This document shows, in pieces, positions 42,817 to 52,412 of a stretch of DNA of 64,000 nt. Every line of letters starts with the position of its first letter. Within the stretch, counting starts at the first letter, position 1. The translations under genes and the position numbers were made by a program. The DNA comes from an uncultured Prevotellaceae bacterium (GTDB lineage Bacteria > Bacteroidota > Bacteroidia > Bacteroidales > Bacteroidaceae): the NCBI GenBank assembly GCA_945865175.1, contig CAMBDA010000002.1, forward strand, positions 1 to 64,000. Reading direction: 5' to 3'. The notes below the pieces were generated by a model, which was not told where the DNA came from, did no database searches, and worked only from the letters and a program-made list of their open reading frames with translations.

Positions 42817-44091
42817 ATGACTACATTCAGCACTCGATGCCGTATGGCATTTCTGGCAATGGCCATGACCACAACTGCCACCTGCGTGGCACAAGCGAAC
42901 AATCAGACAAAGGAAAACAAGAAATGGGAGAACCTGATTGAGTCCGAATCGGACGAATTGATGGAACAGCTCATGAACATGCCCTATATCGAGGTGGGAA
43001 AGGGGGTCTCCTTTGCGCCCAAAAACAAACTGTTCAAGATGACACTCAGATTCAGGATGCAGAACCAGGTGACCATGCTCTTTGACGATGACTTCCGTCT
43101 GGAGGAGACCCAGGCACAAGTGAAAAGGCTCCGCCTGCGATTCGACGGATACCTTTATTCACCCAAGCTGCTCTACACCATCCAACTGGGATTCACACCC
43201 TATGATACCAAAACGATACCCAACGGGAACACCAACATCGTGCGGGATGCCATTATCTGCTATATGCCTTCCTCCACATGGAACATCAGCTTTGGCCAGA
43301 CAAAAGTGAAAGCCAACCGCGCGCGCATCAATTCCTCTAGCGCCCTGCAGTTTGTAGACAGGAGCATTGTGAACTCGGAGTTTAATCCCGACCGCGACTT
43401 CGGAGTGTTCGGCGAGTACCACAAGACATGGGACAAGAACCTCAGCCTGGCAGCCAAGGGTTCCGTGACCCTGGGAGAAGGACGAAACTGGGGGACCGAC
43501 AAAAACAAGGGTTTTGCCTACACGACACGGTTGGAACTGTTCCCGCTGGGCCGATTCAAGGGGCTGGGCGAAGTAGTGGAAGGCGACTTCCAGCGCGAGG
43601 AGAAGGTGAAGATGATGCTGGCCGGGGCCTTTACCTACAATGACCGCACCAACCGCACAAGCGGACAAAATGGAAGCCTCATGCCCACGGGCCACGTGCG
43701 CGACCTTAAGCAATACTATATGGACTTTATCCTCAAGTTCCGAGGATTTGCCTTCTACACCGATCTGATGGGACGTGTCTGTGACAGGCCCATAGTGGAT
43801 GAGGAAAACGGCCTGTTCGTATATACGGGAAAGGGTGTGAACGTACAAACGAGCTATCTGTTCAAGAAGAACTGGGAGGTGGCGCTGCGCAACTCCACGC
43901 TGCTGCCCGACAAGGAAGTGGAGCAAATGGCCGGCTACCGCAGATTCAATCAGAGCACACTGGCTGTGACCAAATACCTTATAGGCCACAACCTGAAGGT
44001 GCAGGCAGATGCCTCGTACAACCACCAGGCGCGCCCCACCGACGGATACAACCGGTGGCAACTGCGTTTTGTGGTGGAAGCAGGGCTTTAA
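42817..44091 (+). CDS. OprO/OprP-like phosphate-selective porin family protein
   Basis: A 424-aa outer-membrane barrel with a signal peptide (1-24, cut after CVA). The family pattern of OprO/P porins is visible: a repeated strand-turn pattern, RLRFDGYLYSPKLLYTIQLGF (about 90-112), QFVDRSIVNSEFNPDRDFG (about 168-186) and the C-terminal LRFVVEAGL. The start at 42817 is preferred over 42760 because the proximal -7 box lies inside the longer frame. Bacterial relatives take up phosphate or polyphosphate, and the Pho-box-like repeats upstream support that here. Its stop overlaps the convergent cyclo-ligase stop by four bases. Confidence 0.82.
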   Translation: MTTFSTRCRMAFLAMAMTTTATCVAQANNQTKENKKWENLIESESDELMEQLMNMPYIEVGKGVSFAPKNKLFKMTLRFRMQNQVTMLFDDDFRLEETQAQVKRLRLRFDGYLYSPKLLYTIQLGFTPYDTKTIPNGNTNIVRDAIICYMPSSTWNISFGQTKVKANRARINSSSALQFVDRSIVNSEFNPDRDFGVFGEYHKTWDKNLSLAAKGSVTLGEGRNWGTDKNKGFAYTTRLELFPLGRFKGLGEVVEGDFQREEKVKMMLAGAFTYNDRTNRTSGQNGSLMPTGHVRDLKQYYMDFILKFRGFAFYTDLMGRVCDRPIVDEENGLFVYTGKGVNVQTSYLFKKNWEVALRNSTLLPDKEVEQMAGYRRFNQSTLAVTKYLIGHNLKVQADASYNHQARPTDGYNRWQLRFVVEAGL

Positions 44092-44618
44092 GGGGTGATG
44101 ACCCTGTCCATAGGTATGTCGTGGTTCTCGGCAGGCACAGCGTCCACTAACTGGAAGGAGAAGCACACCCCCCATTTGGGACAATGGAGCAGGGGTAAAA
44201 GGCGGTCGTAGAAGCCCTTCCCCCTACCCAACCGGTTGCCATGTCCATCAAAGGCCATGCCAGGCACAATGGCCAGGTCAATGGTATCATAGGCCGTCAC
44301 CAGGGGACCAACAGGTTCGGAAATGCCAAAAGCGCCGGCCACCATGCGCCCGTCGTACAGACGGAGTTGAAGCACCTCGCCCACCACCACGGGGAGCACC
44401 ACACGCTTGCCCTGCTGAAGCGCATTCTGCAACAAAAGGGAAGTGTCCACCTCGTCGGGCAAAGCATGATAGAGCAACACACATCCGGCCATGTTCCACT
44501 GGGAAGATGACAGGATGCGGCTGCACAGGGAACGGGATGCCTCAGCCAGTTGGGAAGGCACATGGATGGCCTTCTGGCTGCGCACGAAACTGCGAAGTGT
44601 CTTCTTATCAGGCTGCAT
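44088..44618 (-). CDS. 5-formyltetrahydrofolate cyclo-ligase
   Basis: A 176-aa ATP-dependent enzyme that converts 5-formyl-THF to 5,10-methenyl-THF, returning stored folate to the one-carbon pool. The family signature GMAFDGHGNRLGRGKGFYDRLL lies near residues 127-148 and the N-terminal KKTLRSFVRSQ is the ATP-site region. It follows the methionine synthase gene by 2 bases, so the two folate enzymes are co-translated from one transcript. Confidence 0.94.
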   Translation of the reverse strand: MQPDKKTLRSFVRSQKAIHVPSQLAEASRSLCSRILSSSQWNMAGCVLLYHALPDEVDTSLLLQNALQQGKRVVLPVVVGEVLQLRLYDGRMVAGAFGISEPVGPLVTAYDTIDLAIVPGMAFDGHGNRLGRGKGFYDRLLPLLHCPKWGVCFSFQLVDAVPAENHDIPMDRVITP

Positions 44619-44620
44619 CG

Positions 44621-47434
44621 CTAGAAACGGATTTCGGGGCGACGATGGCGGGCCTCCTCGATGGAAGCAAGCGAAGCCTTCTCCTTTTTCTCCTCCTGGC
44701 TACGCAAATCCGCCTGTTCCTGCCACAATGCCTCACGGGCAGCCGAAGCAGTACCGGCATGAAGGAAGCGATTAGCCACCGGCACATTCTGCGCAGCATC
44801 CTTTACCCACACCACAGGGCCTGCATACACGGGGGCTATCCGCAGCGCCGTGTGAAGCGCACTGGTAGTGGCACCGCCAATCATTACAGGAATGTCCACC
44901 CCTGCCTTTGCCAGCATTTCCACCACGCGCACCATCTCCTCCAGACTGGGCGTAATAAGACCGCTGAGCCCGATGATGTCGGGACGCTGTGCCAGAGTTT
45001 CACGCACAATCACCTCGGGAGGTACCATCACACCCAGGTCAATAATCTCATAGCCGTTGCATGCCATCACCACGGAGACAATGTTCTTGCCGATGTCGTG
45101 CACATCACCCTTCACAGTAGCCACCAGCACCTTGCCCGCCTTCTTTCCACCCGAGGCCGACTGTTCCTTCTCGATATAAGGCTGCAGGATAGCCACGGCC
45201 TGCTTCATGGTGCGGGCGGCCTTCACCACCTGAGGCAGGAACATCTTGCCCTCACCAAAATAGGTGCCCACTTGGTTCATGCCCTCCATCAGGGGACCCT
45301 CGATGATGTCCACGGCACGAGGGAAACAGGTGAGTGCCTCCTGCAGGTCGGCCTCCAGATGGTCTCCCCTGCCCTGCAACAGCGCGTTCACAAGCCGCTG
45401 GTCCACAGGCAGCGTTTGCACCTCAGGCCCGGCGACCATAGAAGCCGGGGAAGCCGAGCCAGATGCCTTGACCGCAAGCTGTGATGCCAGCGCGATGAGG
45501 GCTTCTGTGGCCTGGCTCGACGGATGGAGCATCACACGCGTTATCACCTCCAGCTCATCCTGCGGGATATCAGCATACATCACTTTGGCCGCGGGATTCA
45601 CGATACCCATGTCCATACCTGCCTGACGGGCATGATAAAGGAAGACCGCATGCATTGCCTCGCGCAGATAGTTGTTGCCACGGAAACTGAAGCTGAGATT
45701 GCTCACCCCGCCACTCACATGCACACCAGGAAGATGGGTGCGAATCCAGCGAGTGGCCTCTATAAAATCGCGGGCATACCCGTCGTGCTCGGGCATACCC
45801 GTAGCCACGGCCAGCACATTGGGGTCGAAGATAATATCGTGCGGATCGAATGCGACCTTCTCCACCAGCAACCTGTAGGCACGGGCACATACCTCAATGC
45901 GACGCTCCAGCGTGTCGGCCTGTCCCTGTTCGTCGAAAGCCATCACCACCACAGCCGCACCCATGCGCCTCACCTCACGGGCATGGGAGAGGAAATTCTC
46001 CTCACCTTCTTTCAAGCTGATACTGTTGACAATACATTTTCCCTGCACACACTTCAGTCCCGCACGGATGACCTCCCAGTTGCTACTGTCAATCATCACA
46101 GGCACACGGCAAATATCAGGTTCACTGGCCATGCGGCGAAGAAACTCCTCCATCTCCCCACGGGCATCCAGCAGACCGTCGTCCATATTCACGTCGATGA
46201 CCATAGCTCCATCCTCCACCTGCCCGCGAGCAATGGAGAGCGCTTCCTCGTAGGCCTTCTCCTTGATAAGGCGCAGGAACTTGCGCGAGCCTGCCACATT
46301 GCACCGTTCACCCACATTCACGAAGATTTTCCCATCGGAAGGCACTTCCATGAGTTCCAGCCCTGAAAGCCACATTCCCTGTGGCCGGGGTGCCGGCACA
46401 TGCACCGTGCCCTGCTGCCTGAGGGAACACAACCTGGCAATATGCTCGGGGGTGGTGCCACAGCATCCACCAATGATGTTCACAAGACCCTCCTCCACAA
46501 AACAGAGCATCTCGCTGAGCATCATGTCGGGAGTCTGGTCGTAGCCGCCCATCGAGTTGGGCAGTCCCGCATTGGGATGGGCACTGATGTACCAGGGTGC
46601 CTTCTCTGCCAGCACGCGCAGCGATGGCAGCATGTCCAGGGCTCCGAAAGAGCAGTTGATTCCCACGCTCAACAGGGGTGCATGCTGCACGCTGGCCAGG
46701 AAGCCTTCCAGTGTCTGCCCGCTGAGCAGACGACCGGCCTTGTCGCTAACCGTCACGCTGAGCATGAGCGGAATGGGACGTCCCGTCCGCTGCCTGACAT
46801 CCAGATAGGCATGAATGGCAGCCTTGCAGTTGAGCGTGTCAAAGATGGTTTCCACGAGGATGCCATCCGGATTACCGGAAAAGAGCGCCTCCATCTGTTC
46901 CACATAGGCCTGGTACATCTCATCATAGCTGACAGCCCGCATGCCGGGGTTGCTCACATCAGGGCTCATGGACAAGGTCTTGTTAGTAGGCCCCACGGTT
47001 GCCACCACAAATCGCGGCCATTGGGGGGTAGCGTAGCTGTCGGCCATCTTCCGGGCCAGTTTCACCGCCTCGATATTAAGCCTGGTCACGTACGGTTCGC
47101 AATGGTAGTCGGCCATAGATATGCGCTGACAGCTGAAAGTATTGGCTGTAATGATGTCTGCCCCGACCTCAAGATAGCGCCGGTGGATGTCTTCGATGAC
47201 ATGGGGGCATGTAAGCGTAAGAATGTCGTTGTTGCCCATCATCTGGAAGGGTACATCCCTGAATAGCTCCCCGCGGAAATCGGTTTCCGTGAGTCCATAG
47301 GTCTGTATCATCGTACCCATAGCACCGTCAAGCACCAGCAAGCCCTTCCTCAAGGCTTCCTGTAGGGTCGGCCGCTCACTTGGAGCAGCCGACCACACTG
47401 ATATTTCCTGTTCCTTATTATCCTTCATCTTCAT
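44621..47434 (-). CDS. metH: Cobalamin-dependent methionine synthase lacking the activation domain
   Basis: A 937-aa methyltransferase making methionine from homocysteine and methyl-THF through cobalamin. Domains: homocysteine-binding barrel (about 25-330) with zinc ligands GVNCSFG and GGCCGTTPEHI, pterin-binding barrel (about 360-620), B12 cap (about 660-745) and B12 domain (about 755-890) with the cobalamin-ligating H779 in KGDVHDIGKN. The protein ends at LASIEEARHRRPEIRF, the linker that normally leads into the roughly 300-residue SAM-dependent activation domain, which is missing here. The start at 47434 is downstream of the M16 protease stop; earlier frames overlap that gene. Confidence 0.94.
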   Translation of the reverse strand: MKMKDNKEQEISVWSAAPSERPTLQEALRKGLLVLDGAMGTMIQTYGLTETDFRGELFRDVPFQMMGNNDILTLTCPHVIEDIHRRYLEVGADIITANTFSCQRISMADYHCEPYVTRLNIEAVKLARKMADSYATPQWPRFVVATVGPTNKTLSMSPDVSNPGMRAVSYDEMYQAYVEQMEALFSGNPDGILVETIFDTLNCKAAIHAYLDVRQRTGRPIPLMLSVTVSDKAGRLLSGQTLEGFLASVQHAPLLSVGINCSFGALDMLPSLRVLAEKAPWYISAHPNAGLPNSMGGYDQTPDMMLSEMLCFVEEGLVNIIGGCCGTTPEHIARLCSLRQQGTVHVPAPRPQGMWLSGLELMEVPSDGKIFVNVGERCNVAGSRKFLRLIKEKAYEEALSIARGQVEDGAMVIDVNMDDGLLDARGEMEEFLRRMASEPDICRVPVMIDSSNWEVIRAGLKCVQGKCIVNSISLKEGEENFLSHAREVRRMGAAVVVMAFDEQGQADTLERRIEVCARAYRLLVEKVAFDPHDIIFDPNVLAVATGMPEHDGYARDFIEATRWIRTHLPGVHVSGGVSNLSFSFRGNNYLREAMHAVFLYHARQAGMDMGIVNPAAKVMYADIPQDELEVITRVMLHPSSQATEALIALASQLAVKASGSASPASMVAGPEVQTLPVDQRLVNALLQGRGDHLEADLQEALTCFPRAVDIIEGPLMEGMNQVGTYFGEGKMFLPQVVKAARTMKQAVAILQPYIEKEQSASGGKKAGKVLVATVKGDVHDIGKNIVSVVMACNGYEIIDLGVMVPPEVIVRETLAQRPDIIGLSGLITPSLEEMVRVVEMLAKAGVDIPVMIGGATTSALHTALRIAPVYAGPVVWVKDAAQNVPVANRFLHAGTASAAREALWQEQADLRSQEEKKEKASLASIEEARHRRPEIRF

Positions 47435-47480
47435 ACCTTCCTCTCCCCCTTTTCCTGGTTCCTCTATTCTAAAACTATTC

Positions 47481-50411
47481 TCAGAATCCAAATACCTCCA
47501 TCGGAGACACCACAACCACCTTGCCCAGGCTGGTTGCCTGCTTCATGTCCAGTCCGTCGGGATCGCCCGTGATGGCCGAGCGGTATTTGAGTCCGCGCAC
47601 ATTCTCCTGCTGGAACTGCACCACATCGGCCAGCCTGGTCTGGAGCAACTGGTGGTAGCAGAGGCTATCGGGGTCGTAATTGATGCCCAAGTCTTCGGCA
47701 CGGAAGAGGGTATTGAAAACAGCGTCCCTGCACGTACGCTGGGTACGCAGTTGGGTGAGCAATCCCTGACGCGCCACATCGAAGGAAGTCTGGCTCTCGG
47801 GCATGTTGTTGTTGATGTCCTGGAAGACGGTGATGCAGTCCTTCAGCTTGTCGTTCTGGCTCTGGATGTGTGTCCTGAAGGTACAATACTCATCCATCCG
47901 CTGCGGCATGAAATACCGTGCGCCTGCTCCGTAGCAAAGGCTTCGCTTCTCGCGCATTTCCTGGAAGACTACGGTGTTCATGCCCGCACCGAAATACTCG
48001 TTGTACATGCGTGTCACGCCCACCTTGTCGGCATTCCACAACCTTCCATTGCAGGCAAACTGGTTCATCACAAAACTCTTGGTACCCTTGTAGGGCAACA
48101 GGAAGCATACATCCTCTTCCGGCTGGATATAGGCCGGCACGTCGCGAGCAGGAGTGGGCGTGACAATTCCCGGCACCCTATGGGTGGCATCCAGCACGGC
48201 CACCACGTCCTCTCCCTTCAGAGGACCATAATAGGTGATGCGGTGCTGATAGCGCGAAAGGTCGCCAATCAGTTGGGTCAGCTGTGCGGGTACAGCCTCC
48301 TCCACCTCCTTGTTGGTGAGCGTGAGCGCCACACCCTTGGGACCATAATGGAGGAAATCCTGCATGTAAGGCATATACAGGTCGAATGTCTCCAGCGCAT
48401 TGCTTCTGTCCTTGAGTTTGGTCACCACCAGCTTCCGCATAGCAGCCGTATCGGGTTTCAGACGCGAAACGACGTGCTCCACTAGGCGGAGTGCCTCTTC
48501 CATGTTCTCCTGAAGGCCGGAAACGGTGAGTGTGGTGTTGCGTATACCTGTAGACAGACGCATGTTGCATCCCAGCAGATAGAACTTCTGCTGTATCTGC
48601 TCGGCCGTAAGGCTGTCAGTGCCCAGATAGTCGAGGTAGTTGGCAGCCAAAGGCAGATAGCGGGCAAGCCCGTTGTCGAGCAGGCTGGCCGTGCCCAGTT
48701 CATAACGGAAGGAGAGCTGAAACAGGTCGTTCAGCTCGTTGTGCTTGTAGAGCACCTGCAGGCCGTCCTGGGTGGAAAGGCGCACGATGTCGCGCTGCAA
48801 GTCCACAAAGACAGGTTCAATGGGCGCAGCCGTACTGTCAAGGATGGACCTGGCAAAGACGCTGGCCGTGTCGCGATTCATCTGGATGGGTGTGATGGCA
48901 GGCTTTTGCACGGGCTTCACATCCTTGTCCTCACCCTGACGCTTGTAGACGCACACATAGTTGTCCTCCCTAAGATGGGCATTGGCAAAGGCCACGATGT
49001 CCTCCTTCGTGAGCTTGGATATACGTTCCATACGACCCACCTCATCAGCCCAGTCCTTGTCGTTGATGAAGGCATCCACAAACATGCTGGCCCTGGACTC
49101 ATTCTCTTCCAGCGCATGCTGCTGCTTCAGCTTCATTTCCGTCTTGACAGCCTCCACCAGATTCTCGTCAAAATCACCCTTGCGCAGTTTGTCTGCCTCC
49201 GCCATCATCATACCGCGCAGCTCCTCCAGTGTCTGGCCGGGCAGGGGCATGGCAAAGAGTACATACAGCGTATAGTCGCACAGGTCCATTACCATCGCAT
49301 GGCTCTCCACCACCTTGCCAGGAAGGTTGAGGTCGAGGTCAAAGAGGCCGGCCTTACCGTTGCGCATGACCTTGGAAAGGAGTGCCAGCGTATCGTTCTG
49401 GAAACTGGCCGACCCTTCGAAGCGCCATGTCAGGGTGATGTTTTCGGGATTCTGCGTGAGCACCTCCTTCTCCACCACAGCCTTCAACTCGGGCTGGGGG
49501 TCGAACTGGGGCATTTCCAGTTGTGTGTTGGGCTCCATGTCGCCAAAATACTTGGTGATGATGTCCACCATCTCGTCGGGGTCAAAGTCGCCACTCAGGC
49601 AGATGGCCATATTGTTGGGTACATAGTACTGGTGGAAGAAGGCCTCGATGTTCTTGATGCTGGGATTCTTCAGATGGTCGCCGTAGCCAATGACCGTGTG
49701 ATTATAGGGATGGGTGGGCGTGAGAGTCTGCGTGATGGCCGGAAGAATCCTGTCCCAGTCTTCATTAAGATACATATTGTATTCCTCATACACACTCTCC
49801 AGCTCCGTATGGAACCCTCTCAGCACCATGTTCTTGAAACGGTCGCTCTGCACGCGGGCCCAGTTTTCCACCTCATTGGCAGGAATGTCCTCCACATACA
49901 CCGTCTGGTCGTAGCTGGTATAGGCATTGGTGCCGTCGCTGCCGATGTGCGCCATCACCTTGTCATATTCGTTGGGGATGAAATAGGTGCTTGCAAGATA
50001 GCTGATGCTGTCAATCTGCTTGTAGATGGCCGCACGCGCTGCATCGTCCTCAGTGACACGATAGGTCTCATAGAGATCGCGTATCTGATCCAGCAGGACT
50101 TTTTCCTGCTCGTAGTTGGTGGTGCCCAAGTGGGAACTGCCCTTAAACATCATGTGTTCCAGATAGTGGGCCAGACCTGTCGTCTCCGCGGGCTCATGCT
50201 TGCTTCCCGCGTGTACGGCAATGAATGTCTGTATTCTCGGCTGTTCCTTGTTCACGGTCATGTACACCTTCAGCCCGTTGGGAAGGGTATACATCTTGGC
50301 TTTCAGAGGATCGCCCTCCACGGTCTTGTACGCATACTTGTCCTGCGTACATCCCGCCATACACATAACGGCAAGAGCCACACCTGCCAGTGTCCTAATC
50401 AATGCTTTCAT
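47481..50411 (-). CDS. M16 family (insulinase-like) peptidase lipoprotein
   Basis: A 976-aa two-half zinc peptidase. The N-terminus is a lipoprotein signal (lipidated C21 in MCMAGC). The inverted zinc motif is HYLEH (H82, E85, H86) with a distal glutamate in the following helix (ELESVYEEYN, about 198-207). The C-terminal half (about 520-976) is the usual catalytically dead M16 partner domain. It degrades peptides in the periplasm or at the outer membrane. The start at 50411 provides the signal peptide; the open frame further upstream overlaps smpB. It is in a likely operon between smpB and metH. Confidence 0.92.
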   Translation of the reverse strand: MKALIRTLAGVALAVMCMAGCTQDKYAYKTVEGDPLKAKMYTLPNGLKVYMTVNKEQPRIQTFIAVHAGSKHEPAETTGLAHYLEHMMFKGSSHLGTTNYEQEKVLLDQIRDLYETYRVTEDDAARAAIYKQIDSISYLASTYFIPNEYDKVMAHIGSDGTNAYTSYDQTVYVEDIPANEVENWARVQSDRFKNMVLRGFHTELESVYEEYNMYLNEDWDRILPAITQTLTPTHPYNHTVIGYGDHLKNPSIKNIEAFFHQYYVPNNMAICLSGDFDPDEMVDIITKYFGDMEPNTQLEMPQFDPQPELKAVVEKEVLTQNPENITLTWRFEGSASFQNDTLALLSKVMRNGKAGLFDLDLNLPGKVVESHAMVMDLCDYTLYVLFAMPLPGQTLEELRGMMMAEADKLRKGDFDENLVEAVKTEMKLKQQHALEENESRASMFVDAFINDKDWADEVGRMERISKLTKEDIVAFANAHLREDNYVCVYKRQGEDKDVKPVQKPAITPIQMNRDTASVFARSILDSTAAPIEPVFVDLQRDIVRLSTQDGLQVLYKHNELNDLFQLSFRYELGTASLLDNGLARYLPLAANYLDYLGTDSLTAEQIQQKFYLLGCNMRLSTGIRNTTLTVSGLQENMEEALRLVEHVVSRLKPDTAAMRKLVVTKLKDRSNALETFDLYMPYMQDFLHYGPKGVALTLTNKEVEEAVPAQLTQLIGDLSRYQHRITYYGPLKGEDVVAVLDATHRVPGIVTPTPARDVPAYIQPEEDVCFLLPYKGTKSFVMNQFACNGRLWNADKVGVTRMYNEYFGAGMNTVVFQEMREKRSLCYGAGARYFMPQRMDEYCTFRTHIQSQNDKLKDCITVFQDINNNMPESQTSFDVARQGLLTQLRTQRTCRDAVFNTLFRAEDLGINYDPDSLCYHQLLQTRLADVVQFQQENVRGLKYRSAITGDPDGLDMKQATSLGKVVVVSPMEVFGF

Positions 50412-50529
50412 CCGGTTTATCTTGTTTGTTGTTGCTTCTATTTTCCGGCATTCTGCCTTTTCCTTCGGCCGCAGCGCGCTGCCGGGGCTATATATATTAA
50501 TTATGGTAGCGGGCAGGCGCCCGCCTCTG

Positions 50530-51003
50530 TCAGTAACTCTTCTTGAAGGCACGTTGCATGTCACGCCGGTCCTCCTTCTCCTTCAGCGTCTCACGCTTGT
50601 CATATTCCTTCTTGCCCCGGGCAATGTAGATGTCCAGCTTGGCCAGACCCTTCTCGTTGAGAAAGATGAGTGTAGGCACAATGCTGAATCCAGGCTGCTT
50701 CACGGTGGATTGTATCTTGCGTATCTCCCGCGCATTGAGCAGGAGCTTGCGGTCGCGACGCTCCACATGATTGTTGTAGGAGCCCTCCTTGTACTGGGCC
50801 ACATACATGTTCTTCACCCACACCTCCCCGTTGTGGACATAGCAGAACGTGTCCACCAGACTGGCCTTTCCCTGGCGGATGCTTTTTATCTCGGTACCCG
50901 TGAGCACAATGCCCGCCGTGTACTTGTCCATGAGCAGGAAGTCGTGCGAGGCGCGTTTGTTCTTGATGTTCACCTTGCTTTGGGTCGTCGTTTTCTTTGC
51001 CAT
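50530..51003 (-). CDS. smpB: SsrA-binding protein SmpB
   Basis: A 157-aa RNA-binding protein that brings tmRNA to stalled ribosomes for trans-translation. The family is recognised by [36 protein letters not shown], read here in pieces, and by the basic C-terminal tail [26 protein letters not shown]. Normal length. No ssrA gene is visible in the window. It follows the DUF4375 gene by 6 bases. After it lies a GC-rich hairpin (GCGGGC/GCCCGC) without a T-tract. Confidence 0.97.
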   Translation of the reverse strand: MAKKTTTQSKVNIKNKRASHDFLLMDKYTAGIVLTGTEIKSIRQGKASLVDTFCYVHNGEVWVKNMYVAQYKEGSYNNHVERRDRKLLLNAREIRKIQSTVKQPGFSIVPTLIFLNEKGLAKLDIYIARGKKEYDKRETLKEKEDRRDMQRAFKKSY

Positions 51004-51009
51004 AGCGTT

Positions 51010-51519
51010 TCAATCCTTGGTTACTTCCACAAAATTGCCGATATGCCCGTCGATATAATGGGCCACCAGCTCGGTGACCTCCTCCTCCATTTCCACAAAA
51101 CGGTCGTCGAGGTCGTCAAGCATAGGATACTGCTCAAAACGGGCCATGAACTCCTCGTCGGTACAGGGGCGTGCTATCTCCTCGCCATACTGCTCAAACA
51201 GCCTACGCCCGTCGTAGATGAGGTTGCACATCTCTCGCGCGCCCCACAGCCGCATAGCCTTGGCAAAAGGATTGAGGAAGATGAAAGGCCCGTAGCCATT
51301 GTAGATAAGCTGGATGAATCCGCCGTCCATCACCTCCTCACGCAGGGTCATATAGGCAATGAGCGTCACCTGGTCGGGGTGGAGTTCCTGCATGTTCTGC
51401 GTCGTGAGCTGGCAGCCGATGGTCTCCCAGATGGCATCGTAGAAACACTGTACGAAAGTGTCCATGCCCTGCGTTGCAGCCTCCTGAATCTTCTTCTCGG
51501 GAACAGTTATTCTCATCAT
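51010..51519 (-). CDS. DUF4375 (DMP19-like) domain protein
   Basis: A cytoplasmic protein of about 169 aa matching the DMP19/DUF4375 family by its core: FYDAIWETIGC, TLREEVMDGGFIQLIYNGYGPFI and ELVAHYIDGHI. Relatives include DNA-mimic proteins of Neisseria, which regulate repressors by imitating DNA, but most members are unstudied. The sequence is acidic toward its C-terminus (DLDDRFVEMEEEVTE), compatible with DNA mimicry, though that is speculation. The start at 51519 is the first ATG after the promoter at 51551. Confidence 0.8.
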   Translation of the reverse strand: MMRITVPEKKIQEAATQGMDTFVQCFYDAIWETIGCQLTTQNMQELHPDQVTLIAYMTLREEVMDGGFIQLIYNGYGPFIFLNPFAKAMRLWGAREMCNLIYDGRRLFEQYGEEIARPCTDEEFMARFEQYPMLDDLDDRFVEMEEEVTELVAHYIDGHIGNFVEVTKD

Positions 51520-51550
51520 CGTATATTGGTTGAATGCACTAATTGTGCTG

Positions 51551-51558
51551 CAAAGGTA
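51551..51558 (-). promoter_or_regulatory. -7 box of the DUF4375-smpB operon
   Basis: TACCTTTG on the minus strand, 31 bases before the ATG at 51519, in a 174-base divergent region shared with the NifU-like gene promoter at 51632. Confidence 0.6.
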
Positions 51559-51631
51559 TGAAAAATCGGCGAAATTTCCCCATTCCACGAAAAAATGATA
51601 CCAAATATTAGGTAGAATACTCAAATATCAC

Positions 51632-51639
51632 TATTTTTG
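51632..51639 (+). promoter_or_regulatory. -7 box of the NifU-like/GGGtGRT operon
   Basis: TATTTTTG, with an expected start near 51646 and a leader of about 48 bases before the ATG at 51694. It lies across the first codon of a longer in-frame start at 51637, which argues against that start. Confidence 0.6.
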
Positions 51640-51693
51640 CACCAAAATAAACGTTTACACGTTATACATAAATCTATAAAAGGATACAAAACT

Positions 51694-52395
51694 ATGGTTT
51701 ATTCTCATGAAGTACAGAACATGTGTTGCGTGGCAAAAGGCCCCAACCATGGTCCTGCTCCTATCCCTGAAGAGGGAAAGTGGATTAAAGCGAAAGAAAT
51801 CAAGGACATCAGCGGACTCACACACGGTGTGGGATGGTGTGCTCCCCAGCAGGGTGCCTGCAAGCTGACGCTCAATGTCAAGGAAGGTGTCATCGAAGAA
51901 TGTCTGGTGGAAACCATCGGATGCTCCGGCATGACCCACTCCGCCGCCATGGCATCTGAGATCCTGCCAGGAAAGACCATCCTCGAGGCACTCAACACCG
52001 ACCTCGTGTGCGATGCCATCAACACCGCCATGCGTGAGCTCTTCCTGCAGATTGTCTACGGACGCACCCAGAGTGCCTTCTCTGAAGGTGGCCTCATGAT
52101 TGGTGCCGGCCTGGAAGACCTGGGCAAGGGTCTGATCTCTCAGACAGGTACCCTGTATGGCACCAAGGTGAAGGGCACACGCTACCTGCAGCTGACCGAG
52201 GGCTACATCACCAAGATGTATCTCGACAGCGACGACCAGGTGTGCGGCTATGAGTTCGTTCACATGGGCAAGTTCATGGACGCCGTCAAGAAGGGTGTTC
52301 CCGCCGACGAGGCGCTGAAGAGTGTTACAGGTACTTACGGCCGTACCAAAGCAGAGGACGGTGCTGTGAAGTCAATTGATCCACGTAAAGAATAA
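51694..52395 (+). CDS. NifU-like iron-sulfur scaffold protein, partner of the GGGtGRT protein
   Basis: A 233-aa protein with a NifU/SufU N-terminal-type fold. Candidate cluster ligands are C49, C56 and C77 (in TIGCSGMTHSAAMASE, the NifU_N hallmark block), with C11, C12 and C70 also present. It is longer than IscU (about 130 aa), with a C-terminal half of about 100 residues unlike NifU's. It is immediately followed by the GGGtGRT gene, an arrangement seen in many anaerobes in established families of unknown function. Probably supplies or holds an Fe-S cluster for the partner. Confidence 0.8.
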   Translation: MVYSHEVQNMCCVAKGPNHGPAPIPEEGKWIKAKEIKDISGLTHGVGWCAPQQGACKLTLNVKEGVIEECLVETIGCSGMTHSAAMASEILPGKTILEALNTDLVCDAINTAMRELFLQIVYGRTQSAFSEGGLMIGAGLEDLGKGLISQTGTLYGTKVKGTRYLQLTEGYITKMYLDSDDQVCGYEFVHMGKFMDAVKKGVPADEALKSVTGTYGRTKAEDGAVKSIDPRKE

Positions 52396-52397
52396 TT

Positions 52398-52403
52398 AGG
52401 AGG
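52398..52403 (+). promoter_or_regulatory. Strong Shine-Dalgarno site of the GGGtGRT gene
   Basis: AGGAGG is 9 bases before the ATG at 52413, like the one before mutB. Both mark the second cistron of a two-gene operon. Confidence 0.55.
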
Positions 52404-52412
52404 ACTGCTATT

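Noticed and set aside
48741-50546. Plus-strand open frame of 601 codons
   Set aside because: Antisense to the M16 protease; its end runs through smpB. No family match.
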